DNA from: Pirellulales bacterium
GTDB taxonomy: Bacteria; Planctomycetota; Planctomycetia; Pirellulales; S012-138
Length of the DNA stretch: 43,030 bases
Direction of reading: 5' to 3'
Assembly: GCA_028066245.1 (NCBI GenBank)
Contig: JALCBR010000033.1
Location: 1-43,030, forward strand
In this document: piece by piece, positions 1-8,832 of the stretch
Layout: every line of letters starts with the position of its first letter
Position numbering within the stretch: position 1 is the stretch's first letter
Position numbers and translations under genes: made by a program
The notes under the pieces: generated by a model
Told to the model about the DNA's origin: nothing
Seen by the model: only the letters and a program-made list of their open reading frames with translations
Database searches by the model: none

Positions 1-131
1 ACTACCTCCAAGACGCGCCTGCTCCTGTCTGGCTCACCGAAGGTGTTCCCGGCAAAGACAAGGGCAAGACGCTAGGATTGGAGTTGATTGAAGACAAGAA
101 CACCGCAGATCAGTCCAAGTCCAAGCGCTGA
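1..131 (+). CDS. C-terminal fragment of an unidentified protein
   Basis: An open frame enters from the left edge (first full codon at base 3) and ends with TGA at 129-131, giving 42 residues. The tail is hydrophilic, rich in Lys and Asp, and ends QSKSKR. It contains no recognisable motif. A strong terminator follows 23 bp later in the same direction, which supports this being the real end of a plus-strand gene. The fragment is too short to assign a function. Confidence 0.6.
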   Translation, partial: YLQDAPAPVWLTEGVPGKDKGKTLGLELIEDKNTADQSKSKR

Positions 132-154
132 TTCTGTTCAAGTCTTTCAAAGAG

Positions 155-193
155 AAAGCCGTGAGGACGATTTGAAGTCCTCACGGCTTTTTT
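155..193 (+). terminator. Rho-independent terminator of the leftmost gene
   Basis: A perfect 13-bp stem (155-167 pairing with 178-190) closes a 10-nt loop and runs into a T-rich tail. It starts 23 bp after the stop codon at 129-131. Confidence 0.9.
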
Positions 194-636
194 ATTGCGG
201 CACAAAGAGGTTACCCGTGGCGACGTCAAATCCAGGCTTCTCATTGTTGCCGGGACACTGACCAGTCACGCCGCGTTGTTAAATCGATCCAGTTTGATTC
301 TTGGAGTGTTGTGGGCGACGTCTTCGTTGACTTTACTCAAACTCGGCGCATCGCACAGACGAATGAGCCGCATACGCGGCAAAGTTTACCTGGCTGACTT
401 GAGATTTTCTTGCGGAGATGACTCTCTACGGCCCATGCGTTTCGTCGGGGAAACGCCACTGGCGCCGGTCATGCCAGAAGACGGCGTGACGCTGGAGCAG
501 ATTCTTAGCACGCGTCGATGCGTCAATTGCCATGCCTAGCTTGGGGTGCATCCGCGCGCACGGTGCGTGCACGTGTGAGGAGACTCACCGCCAGTGCGTC
601 CCATGAGGCCGCTTTTCGCAGGACGCGAGAAAAGTC
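194..636. other. Gene-poor stretch upstream of the cytochrome gene
   Basis: This 440-bp stretch lies between the terminator and the hexaheme cytochrome gene. It holds a TTG-initiated plus-strand frame (195-539) with no ribosome site and no family resemblance, except that its last residues read RRCVNCHA. That is a c-type heme motif one residue before a TAG stop. It may be a chance match or the relic of a cytochrome gene. The promoter of the cytochrome/beta-barrel operon should also lie here, but no convincing -35/-10 pair was found. Confidence 0.4.
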
Positions 637-2697
637 ATGGAGATGGGGATGGATACCGAATTGCTCCCAGCCGAGCCTGTGGTGCAGTCCGCTGCCAAAG
701 ACGACGAAGGCGCACAAGGCGCAACATGCCGGTCATCGCGGCGCCAGCGCCGATTTGTCATCTGCGGCCTGGCTCTCTTGCTGGCAGCTTGGTTGTTGGC
801 GGCATTTGACGAGGATGTCGATGCGCAGTCGCATGTGATCAGTCCCAACGTCGCCCATCCATTTGATCCCGATTGGCTGGAAGTCCGCTGGATCATGAAT
901 ACCAAGTGCGTGGCGTGCCATCGTGCGAACAGCGAGCGTGCGGATTTTTCGACGCATGCGGCACTCATGGCGGAGCGAGACGGAATGCCGCTCATCAAAC
1001 CGGGCGAACCCGAGGAATCCTGGATATGGCAGTACTGTGCATGGAACGTCCGGGCAGAGTTGGACTCTCCACACGCGGATACGCCCATGATGCCGCCTCA
1101 AGAAGACGAGTGGCTCAGCGACGGGCAGTTGGAAGTGCTCTCCCGCTGGATTGCTCGCGGCGCTCCCGAATACAAGTCGCCCGCCTATGGTCCGGCCACC
1201 GAGCGACCTTTACTGGAGATTGATTTTCCGTCCGCGCGGGAGTGCAAGACATGTCATCCCAAGCAATATGAAGAATGGTCGCGTTCCATGCACGCCTATG
1301 CGATGCAGAGTCCCGCCATGGAAGCTTTCAACCTGACACTCGTGGAGCGCACGGAGGGAACCGTCGGCACGTTTTGCACCCGCTGCCACACGCCACTGGG
1401 AACGGCGATCGGAGAAGACGGGACGTTGAACACCATCCACCGCTCACAACTTTCTCAAGAAGGCGTCACTTGCGTGGTCTGCCACCGCGTGCAGCAGCCG
1501 TATTTCAAGGCGAATACGCGGCATGCCATTCAGCCCGGCGGCGTGTTCGAAGGTTGCATGTTCGGGCCGTTTGATGATCACGTTTCAGCTCAGGAAGGCG
1601 CGCATGATTCGTCCGGTCGTCCCTTTCTCAAGCGTTCCGAGTTTTGCGGTTCTTGCCATGACGTTACCAACCCCGCTGGCGTTCGACTGGAGGAAGCGTT
1701 CAGCGAGTGGCGGAATAGCCCGGCCGCTACGGACGGTGTCACCTGCCAGGCATGCCATATGGGTCCGGTCGCTGGTAAACCGATTCCAGACGACCACCGG
1801 CCGCTGGGCAGGGCGGCGGTTGTCCCAGGTGTTGATCCGGAGCGGATTCCGTTGCGACATCTTTCCGACCATACATTTGCCGGTCCGGACTATTCTCTAC
1901 TCCCGGACACAGAGTTTCCCCACAAGCTCGACTGGATGTATGAAGTCGATTACCGCAACTTCGAAAGTTTAACGCCCTACCAACAAAAGACGCTGATCGA
2001 TTTGCGTAAGAAGAATCGCAAGCAGCTGGAGATTGCCGACGCCAAGCGCTACGAACTACTCCGTAATGGAGCACGGCTGAGCGTCGCCGCGCCGCGCGAT
2101 ATCGCCTGCGGAGACAGCGTTCCTGTCCGCGCAACCGTGCAAAGCACATTTGCAGGCCACAACTATCCGACGGGGTTCTCCGCTGAACGGCAACTTTGGG
2201 TGCAGGTGATTGTCCGCGATCAAAATGGGCGGACGATCTATGCATCGGGTGACCTGGACAGCAACGGCGATCTGCGTGACGACCACAGCTATGAAGTGCA
2301 AACCGGTGCTGCGCGGCATGACCGCGACCTGATGAACTTCCAGAGCAAGTTCATCGCCCTGACGAATCGCGGTACGGAGAGGTCGGTTGTGCTGGCAGTC
2401 AATCGTCACTTGACGCCAATCAGTCTCTTCCGACCGGCCACCGATGCAGCGGCTTCGTTTGGTCGGCCGGGAAGTTTTCGGATTCAGAAGTCCAGCTTGC
2501 CGCCATTTGGCAAAGCCAGCAACACGTATCGATTTGCTGTTCCCCAAGCCGGCGACTACCTTTTGCAGGTCAAGCTTCTCTTCCGGCACTTGCCGCCCAA
2601 GCTGTTGGACGAGATTGGCATTCCCCATCTGAAACCACAGTTGGAAGCGGTTGTCGTTGACGAGTTCGAATCGGTCATTCACGCGCGTCCACGCTAG
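637..2697 (+). CDS. Hexaheme c-type cytochrome, membrane-anchored or secreted
   Basis: This 686-residue protein is a probable extracytoplasmic electron carrier. An Arg-rich segment at 35-39 is followed by a hydrophobic stretch at 40-57, which could be a signal peptide or an uncleaved anchor. Six CXXCH heme sites start at Cys91, 203, 247, 279, 337 and 370. The first lies in a small domain like the cytochrome C domains common in planctomycetes (LIKPGEPEESWIW, then MPPQEDEWLSDGQ). The other five belong to a cytochrome c554-like multiheme module that opens ECKTCHPKQYEEW. From about 480 onward the chain is heme-free and beta-rich, with HNYPTGF, a motif often seen in such cytochromes. ATGs at 643 and 649 are alternative starts, the latter just after a GGGG. 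A beta-barrel gene follows after 26 bp, so an operon is likely. The redox partner is unknown; a nitrogen- or sulfur-cycle role cannot be excluded. Confidence 0.88.
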   Translation: MEMGMDTELLPAEPVVQSAAKDDEGAQGATCRSSRRQRRFVICGLALLLAAWLLAAFDEDVDAQSHVISPNVAHPFDPDWLEVRWIMNTKCVACHRANSERADFSTHAALMAERDGMPLIKPGEPEESWIWQYCAWNVRAELDSPHADTPMMPPQEDEWLSDGQLEVLSRWIARGAPEYKSPAYGPATERPLLEIDFPSARECKTCHPKQYEEWSRSMHAYAMQSPAMEAFNLTLVERTEGTVGTFCTRCHTPLGTAIGEDGTLNTIHRSQLSQEGVTCVVCHRVQQPYFKANTRHAIQPGGVFEGCMFGPFDDHVSAQEGAHDSSGRPFLKRSEFCGSCHDVTNPAGVRLEEAFSEWRNSPAATDGVTCQACHMGPVAGKPIPDDHRPLGRAAVVPGVDPERIPLRHLSDHTFAGPDYSLLPDTEFPHKLDWMYEVDYRNFESLTPYQQKTLIDLRKKNRKQLEIADAKRYELLRNGARLSVAAPRDIACGDSVPVRATVQSTFAGHNYPTGFSAERQLWVQVIVRDQNGRTIYASGDLDSNGDLRDDHSYEVQTGAARHDRDLMNFQSKFIALTNRGTERSVVLAVNRHLTPISLFRPATDAAASFGRPGSFRIQKSSLPPFGKASNTYRFAVPQAGDYLLQVKLLFRHLPPKLLDEIGIPHLKPQLEAVVVDEFESVIHARPR

Positions 2698-2723
2698 CCA
2701 TTACCGGCAGCCGGGGATCCTCT

Positions 2724-4721
2724 ATGCGGAAAACGGGAATCATCGTTGCGTCCATCACCATCTCAGCAGTCTTGGCGCTTGCTGGGCTGGCGGATGATGT
2801 GCGCAATCTGATTTCTGCTTCTGGAGAAAGTTCTTCCAGGCTGTCGCCTGTCGCTCCGATTGCCAGATTGCCGCAAGCACCGAGCTCAACCGTCGCCTCC
2901 CCCAGCCAGCTGCGCCCACTTGACCCGTCGCCGCTCTCCTCAGCGGCCGAAGTCCACTGGTTGCCTTCACCTCGCCAGGTTACGCGGCACAAGCGACAGG
3001 CCCCGGCGCGCAATTCCCATCCGCTGCAATCATCGGGTCCACAGATTAGCCGCCTGGCACGCTTGCCAGAGCTTCCGCAAGCACCAGCGGGCGAAGTCCT
3101 GCAGATCAACCCCCCACTCCCGGTGGAATCTCAAGTCCGTGAACCGGCAAGTGATACTGTGGCACCGTTGCCATCCGTGGACGAACCATTGAACGGCATG
3201 CCTCGCACTGATCCAACCATTAACGTTCCACTGCCCAGTGCATCCGCAGAGTTGCACCCTTCACCCAAAGACAACTCTTCAGATTCTGACCGTCCCGCCA
3301 ATGGAACTGCATTTCCGTCCCGGCCGCCTGCGCCCGGCGAGGAAGGGCAAGCTGACCAGGCGCTGCCTCCGTTGGAGTGGGAACTCGCCCAGCATGGCGG
3401 ATCATCCATGTACGAGACAGAGGATCAGCGGGCTCAGTTGGCGGATCAATTCGGAAAACACAATACGCGACTGCGATTGCCAGAGGGCTCCCGTGGTCCG
3501 CAGCCGTTCACACTCTTTACCAGCTTCTTGGGGCCAGGCCCGATTGATCCTTGGCCAGGACTAACATGGTTGGGGCCCGACGGATATCAAATGGAGCCCC
3601 GTTTCGTAGGCCACGGAAGCTACGAGGTCTTTGGCATCGCTTTCGAGCAGAATCGTCGCCGGGCCGACGTCATCGGACATCAACTACTGCTCGACCTGGA
3701 TCTGCGACTGACCGGAACGGAACGGTTTCACGTTCAATACCGACCAATTGGTGAGCGGAACACGGGCGGTAGCTATTACATGTTCAATACGCTGTCAGGC
3801 TACGTCGACAACTCGACAGCAATTCCTGATCGATATTGGTTTGAGTTCTCGTTGGATAGCGTATTTGGCGGACCGCTGGGCAACACTCGTGTGCCGCTGG
3901 ATTATCAACTGACGCTCGGCAAGCTACCGCTGGCTTTGCACAACAACTTACTTATCAACGATGAAGTCTTGGGGATTATTGTTTCCAAAAACACAATCCT
4001 GGTTTCCCCGCTTTCGAACCTCAACGTGCAAGCGTTTTGGCTTCCCGATGATGTGGATGCATTCACGGACGGCGCGGCTGACGTCTTCGGTGCTCACATA
4101 CAGGCGGACTACCAAGGATCTTTTGCCGAGCTGACCTACGCGTACGTCGATCACCGCCGACTGGCGAACCGCAGCGTTCACTACGCCGCAGCTAGCTACA
4201 CCGAGTTCTTAGGCCCGCTTTCATTGGCAGGAAGAGCGCTGCTCAAAATGGGAGATCAAGCCGGACGCGGCAACGGAGAACTCTTCGTGCTGGAAAGCAA
4301 CTACACGCGTGTTGTTGCCAGGGGACCACTGTGTGAGCTGGGTGTTGAAGAAGCTGTGTATTACGTCAACGGGTTTGCCGCCACGTCGGGCTGGAACTCC
4401 ATCTCCGGTGGAAACTTCAATCGATTGACAACGTCATTTGCAGTCAATCCACTGGTGGCGATCTCGGCCTCGCCAGTCGTCGATGATCGCTACGGCGCGG
4501 CAGCCGGCGTGCAGTTGTTCCGGCACCATCAGGATGAAAGTGTTGTTCCAGAGATTGCGTATGAGCGGGCCGATGGTTCGGACGTCTACGGTATCGGGCT
4601 CCAGTACTTGCTCAAGCTGAGCTCGCGAACCTATCTCGATGTGCGTGGCGTGGCTGGGTTTTCCAGCGATCCTCGATTTCGGCGGGAAGGCGCATTCGTT
4701 TCCTATCTGTTCAATTTCTGA
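2724..4721 (+). CDS. Putative outer-membrane beta-barrel protein with Pro-rich N-terminal region
   Basis: This 665-residue protein has a clear signal peptide (1 to about 23, ending ALAGLA). A Pro/Ser-rich low-complexity stretch reaches about residue 225. The rest is rich in alternating hydrophobic/polar strands and aromatic residues and ends YLFNF. A terminal Phe in an amphipathic strand is the classic BAM recognition signal of outer-membrane barrels. A GGGGA ribosome site lies a few bases upstream of the ATG. It sits 26 bp behind the hexaheme cytochrome, so the two are probably co-transcribed. That arrangement recalls porin-cytochrome conduits such as MtrAB, but no sequence identity to MtrB was recognised. 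The Pro-rich segment could span the periplasm or bind another component. The alternative is a general porin or structural barrel unrelated to electron transfer. Confidence 0.7.
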   Translation: MRKTGIIVASITISAVLALAGLADDVRNLISASGESSSRLSPVAPIARLPQAPSSTVASPSQLRPLDPSPLSSAAEVHWLPSPRQVTRHKRQAPARNSHPLQSSGPQISRLARLPELPQAPAGEVLQINPPLPVESQVREPASDTVAPLPSVDEPLNGMPRTDPTINVPLPSASAELHPSPKDNSSDSDRPANGTAFPSRPPAPGEEGQADQALPPLEWELAQHGGSSMYETEDQRAQLADQFGKHNTRLRLPEGSRGPQPFTLFTSFLGPGPIDPWPGLTWLGPDGYQMEPRFVGHGSYEVFGIAFEQNRRRADVIGHQLLLDLDLRLTGTERFHVQYRPIGERNTGGSYYMFNTLSGYVDNSTAIPDRYWFEFSLDSVFGGPLGNTRVPLDYQLTLGKLPLALHNNLLINDEVLGIIVSKNTILVSPLSNLNVQAFWLPDDVDAFTDGAADVFGAHIQADYQGSFAELTYAYVDHRRLANRSVHYAAASYTEFLGPLSLAGRALLKMGDQAGRGNGELFVLESNYTRVVARGPLCELGVEEAVYYVNGFAATSGWNSISGGNFNRLTTSFAVNPLVAISASPVVDDRYGAAAGVQLFRHHQDESVVPEIAYERADGSDVYGIGLQYLLKLSSRTYLDVRGVAGFSSDPRFRREGAFVSYLFNF

Positions 4722-4771
4722 TCGAGCGCGGACTCGAGGACGCTTGTCTTGTTGACCTTCCGCCGCTCCAT

Positions 4772-5086
4772 GCTCTCAGGCGTACGGGCGAAATTGACAT
4801 TGGTCAAATTTTTCCCGCCTCCAGAAGGGTGGCGCAAACGCTTCATGCCCAGCAATTAACCAGCAACGGGACCGCCAACATCACCGACAACCTTGACGTT
4901 ACGTTCAGTAGCATGGCTGCCGTCAACCTCCTATGGCGCTCGCCAGCGCGCGTGTCGGCCGAAAACATCCCCAAATTTGACTAATGTCAATTTCGCCCGT
5001 ACGCCTGAGAGCGGGGTGTGGGCCACCATCCTCAGGATGACTTGACCGCGTTCGTCCAGACGAGCGGAACAGCAATCGGACAGGCG
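4772..5086 (+). repeat. Structured repeat copy 1: 241-bp TIR element plus about 75-bp hairpin tail
   Basis: The core element runs 4772-5012. Its ends are near-perfect inverted repeats of about 40 bp: the left end begins GCTCTCAGGCGTACGGGCG, and the right end is its complement with one mismatch inside the AT-rich part. Homology to copy 2 (23691-24002, opposite orientation) continues for about 75 bp past the right end, to about 5086, and includes a hairpin at 5049-5066. The internal core 4828-4942 is identical in the two copies. No clear target-site duplication is visible. The element fills the gap between the convergent beta-barrel and serA genes. It carries no transposase. A MITE-like non-autonomous element or a conserved structured RNA or terminator element are both possible. 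Confidence 0.9.
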
Positions 5087-5089
5087 TTT

Positions 5090-6721
5090 CTAGCCCGCAC
5101 CTAGCCAACTCGGCAACTCATCCCAAGCCGGGAGCGTGACGACGCGAACATCCCGCAGCGCGTCCAAAGCTCCAATGCGCTCGACTGCGTCACGACTGGG
5201 GGGATCATCCAGGTTCAGCACGCCAATCGCGTCACCGCCACGGGCAGCGCTGGCACGGCCCACAGCCATCTGGGCGATATTCACATTCTCTTCCCCCAGA
5301 ATCTTCCCTACCGCGCCGATGATGCCAGGCACGTCACGGTGTTGAAACATCAGCAAGCAGCCGTCCAGATAGGCTTCCAATCGAAATCCGTTCAGTTGGA
5401 CTAAACGATACATATCATTGCCAAACGTTGTGCCAGCCGCGCGGAGTGTTTCATCGCCTGCAGTGACTTCCGCCATAATCAACGAGCGAAACGTGCCTGG
5501 CTCATCGCTCAACTCGGTGGCCAATTCGATACCCCGTTCTCGCAGCAGCAACTCCGCGTTGATAAGATTCACATCCTGTTCCAACGCTTGCTCAAGCAGC
5601 CCTGCGGCAAACGCAGCGGTGACTAACTTTGTGTCCTTGCCGGAAACATCCCCGCGGTAACGGAGGCGGCAGCGGCTGGGAGCTGTTCGTGGCCATTGTG
5701 CCATCAGCCGTCCCAATCGATGTGAAACGTTCAGGAATCCCGCAATGCCGGTCAAACGTTCCGCGTCGAAAGCAGGAACATTCACGGCGCAGCGAATGCC
5801 TCCGGTGGTCAGGAATTCTGTCAACAACTCGGCAGCTTCCTTAGCAACTTCAGCTTGCGCTTCCTCAGTACTAGCGCCCAGATGTGGTGTTGCCAGCACG
5901 CCCGGCATTTGGAACAGCGGGCTGTCCGTGCACGGCTCCTGTGCGAAAACATCCAGCGCCACGCCGCCGATCCGTCCACTCTTCAAGCCGTCAACCAGCG
6001 CAGCCTCATCATAGATGCCGCCACGTGCGCAGTTGATCAACCGCACACCCGGCTTAAGTTGCTCGATCTGTTCGACGCTAATCAAGTCACGTGTTTCATC
6101 CGTCAGCGGCGTATGCACGGTCAAGTAGTCCGCGCGGGGCAGCATTTCAGCAACGGTTTCCGCTGGTTCAATTCCCAATTCCCGCGCGCGGTCTTCTGCA
6201 AGGAAGGGATCATACCCAAGGATTCTCATCTCCAACGCCTGGGCTCGACGCGCGACCGCCTGGCCGATTCTGCCCAGCCCGACAATTCCCAGCGTTTTTC
6301 CGGCCAACTGCGATCCTTGAAACTTACCACGATCCCAGCGCCCTTCTTTCAAACTGGCGAACGCGGGTCCCACGTTTCGACTGAGCGCCAAGATGAGCGC
6401 GATCGTATGTTCGGCCGTACTGACCGTATTGCCCGAAGGTGTGTTCATCACCACCACGCCCGCTCGCGTTGCCGCAGCGAGATCGATGTTATCGGTCCCC
6501 ACCCCGGCACGAACAATCGCCTTGAGCCGACCTGCGTTGACGAGACATTCCGGCGTGATCGTGACGCCACTCCGGCAGACGGCGCCATCATAATCCGCCA
6601 GCGCCTTGCCCAGTTCTTCTCCTGCCAATCCAGTGCGGACATCGACCTCGAAAGCGGGATTGTCTTGCAGCAGCTGTAATCCAACGGGCGCCAGCTTGTC
6701 CAGAATGATGATGCGATGCAT
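5090..6721 (-). CDS. serA: D-3-phosphoglycerate dehydrogenase
   Basis: This enzyme oxidises 3-phosphoglycerate to 3-phosphohydroxypyruvate with NAD, the first step of serine synthesis in the cytoplasm. The 543 residues fit the long form of the family: a catalytic/NAD-binding D-2-hydroxyacid dehydrogenase core (about 1-315), an intervening domain, and a C-terminal ACT domain (about 455-540) that normally binds serine for feedback control. The Rossmann motif GLGRIG is at 148-153. The catalytic triad is Arg233 (NCARGG), Glu262 (AQEP) and His280 (TPHLGAS). The length is usual. No Shine-Dalgarno sequence is obvious before the ATG. The stop codon lies at the end of repeat copy 1, so the transcript may read into the repeat. 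Confidence 0.97.
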   Translation of the reverse strand: MHRIIILDKLAPVGLQLLQDNPAFEVDVRTGLAGEELGKALADYDGAVCRSGVTITPECLVNAGRLKAIVRAGVGTDNIDLAAATRAGVVVMNTPSGNTVSTAEHTIALILALSRNVGPAFASLKEGRWDRGKFQGSQLAGKTLGIVGLGRIGQAVARRAQALEMRILGYDPFLAEDRARELGIEPAETVAEMLPRADYLTVHTPLTDETRDLISVEQIEQLKPGVRLINCARGGIYDEAALVDGLKSGRIGGVALDVFAQEPCTDSPLFQMPGVLATPHLGASTEEAQAEVAKEAAELLTEFLTTGGIRCAVNVPAFDAERLTGIAGFLNVSHRLGRLMAQWPRTAPSRCRLRYRGDVSGKDTKLVTAAFAAGLLEQALEQDVNLINAELLLRERGIELATELSDEPGTFRSLIMAEVTAGDETLRAAGTTFGNDMYRLVQLNGFRLEAYLDGCLLMFQHRDVPGIIGAVGKILGEENVNIAQMAVGRASAARGGDAIGVLNLDDPPSRDAVERIGALDALRDVRVVTLPAWDELPSWLGAG

Positions 6722-6855
6722 TCGAGTAGCCAGAGTGCTAAGGGGCGACGCATTTTCGCCGCCACGCGACGAGAGAGACGTCGATCATACGATTTTGGGG
6801 ACGATCATTAAATGACTGCATCCGTACGGGTGCGGCCACACCGCAGGTGCACGAG

Positions 6856-7872
6856 CTATCCATTGACCGCGGACGGCTGGTGGCGCCGATTCCGTCTGGA
6901 ATTTCCCACGGACGCGGTCTGTTCGGCCTCCGAAGGTTGTTTGCGTTCCAGGACCCGTCGTACTAACCACGGTGAGACAAACGCTAAGTTCCCCACAATC
7001 ATGATGTAGCCGAAAGTGATCATCCCCATGAATGCCGCGATTCCTATGTGCAGCGGAAATGCCAGCGCGATCAGAATCGGTCGTGTGATTCGCGGCCAGA
7101 CGAGGACGCAATACGACATTTCCCACCACACGGAAACATGCGTCAACACGGCCAGCGTGATCGGCCAATTCGCCAACCAGGTCATATCCATCGATTGGTA
7201 TTCGTAGCTGGCGACGGAAAGCCACATCGCCTCGCCATTCCACCAGGTGAGCCCAGACTTGCCGATCCCGGCGAACAGGTAGATCACGCACATGTGCAAT
7301 TGGATCAGGCGAATGCCGACGTTTGCCCCAACACTTGGCAGAACATCCATTTGGGGTTTCCCACGCCAGCGGGTGATCAGCCGATCGACTGAATAGCGCG
7401 CTCCACTGGGACCAACAACCAGATAGATCGCCAGTAACGCGTTGATTTGGTCCAGTCCGAACGTCGCTCCAGGAATACGATTGGCATATTGCAAGGTAAA
7501 GAAGGCCGAAAGGATGGCCGCCGGGCGGCTGAACAGTCCGACCGTCAAGCAAGCCATGCAGACCAGCGCGAAGATGTGGATCCCCCACAACAGTCCGGTC
7601 GAATGGATCAACTCAAAGTAGCTGCCGTTGTAGCTTGCTTCCACCTCGGTCACGTCCGGAGTCAACCAGGCATGATCGCCAAAGAAGTCTTCCAGCCCGA
7701 TCCCCCACACCAGGTGCGTATAAAACAGCATCCACCCCGCGAGAATGCGGATCAGGCTGTAGGTCGCCGGGTCGGTCGGTGTGAACCAAAATCGATCCCA
7801 GCCGCGCACGATGGCCCGTCCCAGGTCACGAAAGTAGTTCACCACCAAGTCAATAACACTGCCGTTGGTCAT
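6856..7872 (-). CDS. HTTM-domain integral membrane protein (vitamin K-dependent carboxylase-like)
   Basis: This 338-residue protein has several hydrophobic helices between about 35 and 310. Features recognised from the HTTM (horizontally transferred transmembrane) family include the early stretch YSLIRILAGWMLFYTH, the loop YANRIPGATFGLDQ and the helix HMCVIYLFAGIGKSG. HTTM is the membrane part of gamma-glutamyl carboxylase, but most bacterial members have no known substrate. The C-terminus (about 310-338) is a basic cytoplasmic tail. Its ATG overlaps the stop region of the upstream gene by 4 bp (7869-7872), a typical ATGA coupling, so the two products are probably made in fixed ratio and work together. 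Confidence 0.85.
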   Translation of the reverse strand: MTNGSVIDLVVNYFRDLGRAIVRGWDRFWFTPTDPATYSLIRILAGWMLFYTHLVWGIGLEDFFGDHAWLTPDVTEVEASYNGSYFELIHSTGLLWGIHIFALVCMACLTVGLFSRPAAILSAFFTLQYANRIPGATFGLDQINALLAIYLVVGPSGARYSVDRLITRWRGKPQMDVLPSVGANVGIRLIQLHMCVIYLFAGIGKSGLTWWNGEAMWLSVASYEYQSMDMTWLANWPITLAVLTHVSVWWEMSYCVLVWPRITRPILIALAFPLHIGIAAFMGMITFGYIMIVGNLAFVSPWLVRRVLERKQPSEAEQTASVGNSRRNRRHQPSAVNG

Positions 7873-8639
7873 GACGCCTCCCCCGGCAAGTCAATCAGCA
7901 ACGATTGACGGTAAGACCGCGGGTCAACCAAGCTCACGCCTTGATCAAGAAAGAGTTGCATCGGCGGGACACCGTGCTCAAGCAGATACAACCGGACACG
8001 TGTGGCGTTGTGTTTGTGGCGGAGATGTTTGGCGTACGATTCCACATACCGGCGTGCATCAAGCCGGTCTCGGGGTTCAAGGTCTAGCGGGTTCGGATCG
8101 GTCGGAGGATCGATGGCATACTCGGCATCAGAGATCTCATCGACGTTCTCAAACTCGCCGTTGCGGACACGTGCGGTCATCAACCACGCGCCAAAAGTCC
8201 CGTCGTTTCGCAACGGCTTGTTGTTTCCCCAGCCAAAGTCTCGACTGTTATAGCCCAGTGATTGCAGACGAGAACTAAGCATCAAGTAGCGGTGATAATA
8301 AAGCCGCGGCCAGAAATCTTCTTTGTTGGGAAAGATTCCGGAAAGCGCTTCACCGTTCGGCAATTCCACTTCGTACCGGATCACCATACTCACATCCGGC
8401 GGATCAGGACTAAAGAAGCGGTAGCCGTTTTGGAGGCGCAGCGGACCGGTATACCAATCGATCGATTCCCTAACGGGCGCTGTCGCAGCGCTGGGAATGA
8501 CCGCCAACGGCGGAAGGAATACTGCGAACAGATGGAACACCAGGCCAACGCTGATCAACAACTTGACCCACGGTGTCAACCGGGAGTGTGCACCTGGGGA
8601 CGTATCTCTTGGGGATTGTTGTGCCACAGAACATTCCAC
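7869..8639 (-). CDS. Single-pass membrane protein, probable partner of the HTTM protein
   Basis: This 256-residue protein has one hydrophobic segment at about 24-50, followed by a soluble domain containing GYRFFSPDPPDVSM and a charged C-terminal half. An aromatic segment followed by F-x-P-x-P is often found in the C-terminal part of longer HTTM proteins or in their neighbours, so this looks like the split-off companion of the HTTM gene. The start is GTG at 8639 (a second GTG lies four codons in); no good ribosome site is visible. It is translationally coupled to the downstream HTTM gene by a 4-bp overlap. The biochemical function is unknown. A role in modifying or moving an extracytoplasmic substrate is inference only. 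Confidence 0.75.
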   Translation of the reverse strand: MECSVAQQSPRDTSPGAHSRLTPWVKLLISVGLVFHLFAVFLPPLAVIPSAATAPVRESIDWYTGPLRLQNGYRFFSPDPPDVSMVIRYEVELPNGEALSGIFPNKEDFWPRLYYHRYLMLSSRLQSLGYNSRDFGWGNNKPLRNDGTFGAWLMTARVRNGEFENVDEISDAEYAIDPPTDPNPLDLEPRDRLDARRYVESYAKHLRHKHNATRVRLYLLEHGVPPMQLFLDQGVSLVDPRSYRQSLLIDLPGEAS

Positions 8640-8832
8640 GGGGGATTAGAGAACATCGTCGTTATCGGAAACCCTCTCACGCGCGGCAAGCTTTTCCCGG
8701 CACGGACACCTCATGCGGAATCCCGCTTCGCCCGGTATATTTGGCACAACGCACACCCGACATGCTAGCGCGTGCGACCTCGCCCGCCTGTACACCTCCC
8801 TGGCCGGATTTTCCGCAGATTCCGCGATTCTC

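Noticed and set aside
195-539. 114-codon plus-strand frame ending in CVNCHA
   Set aside because: TTG start without ribosome site, no similarity in the first 95 residues. Kept only as a low-interest finding because of the heme motif.
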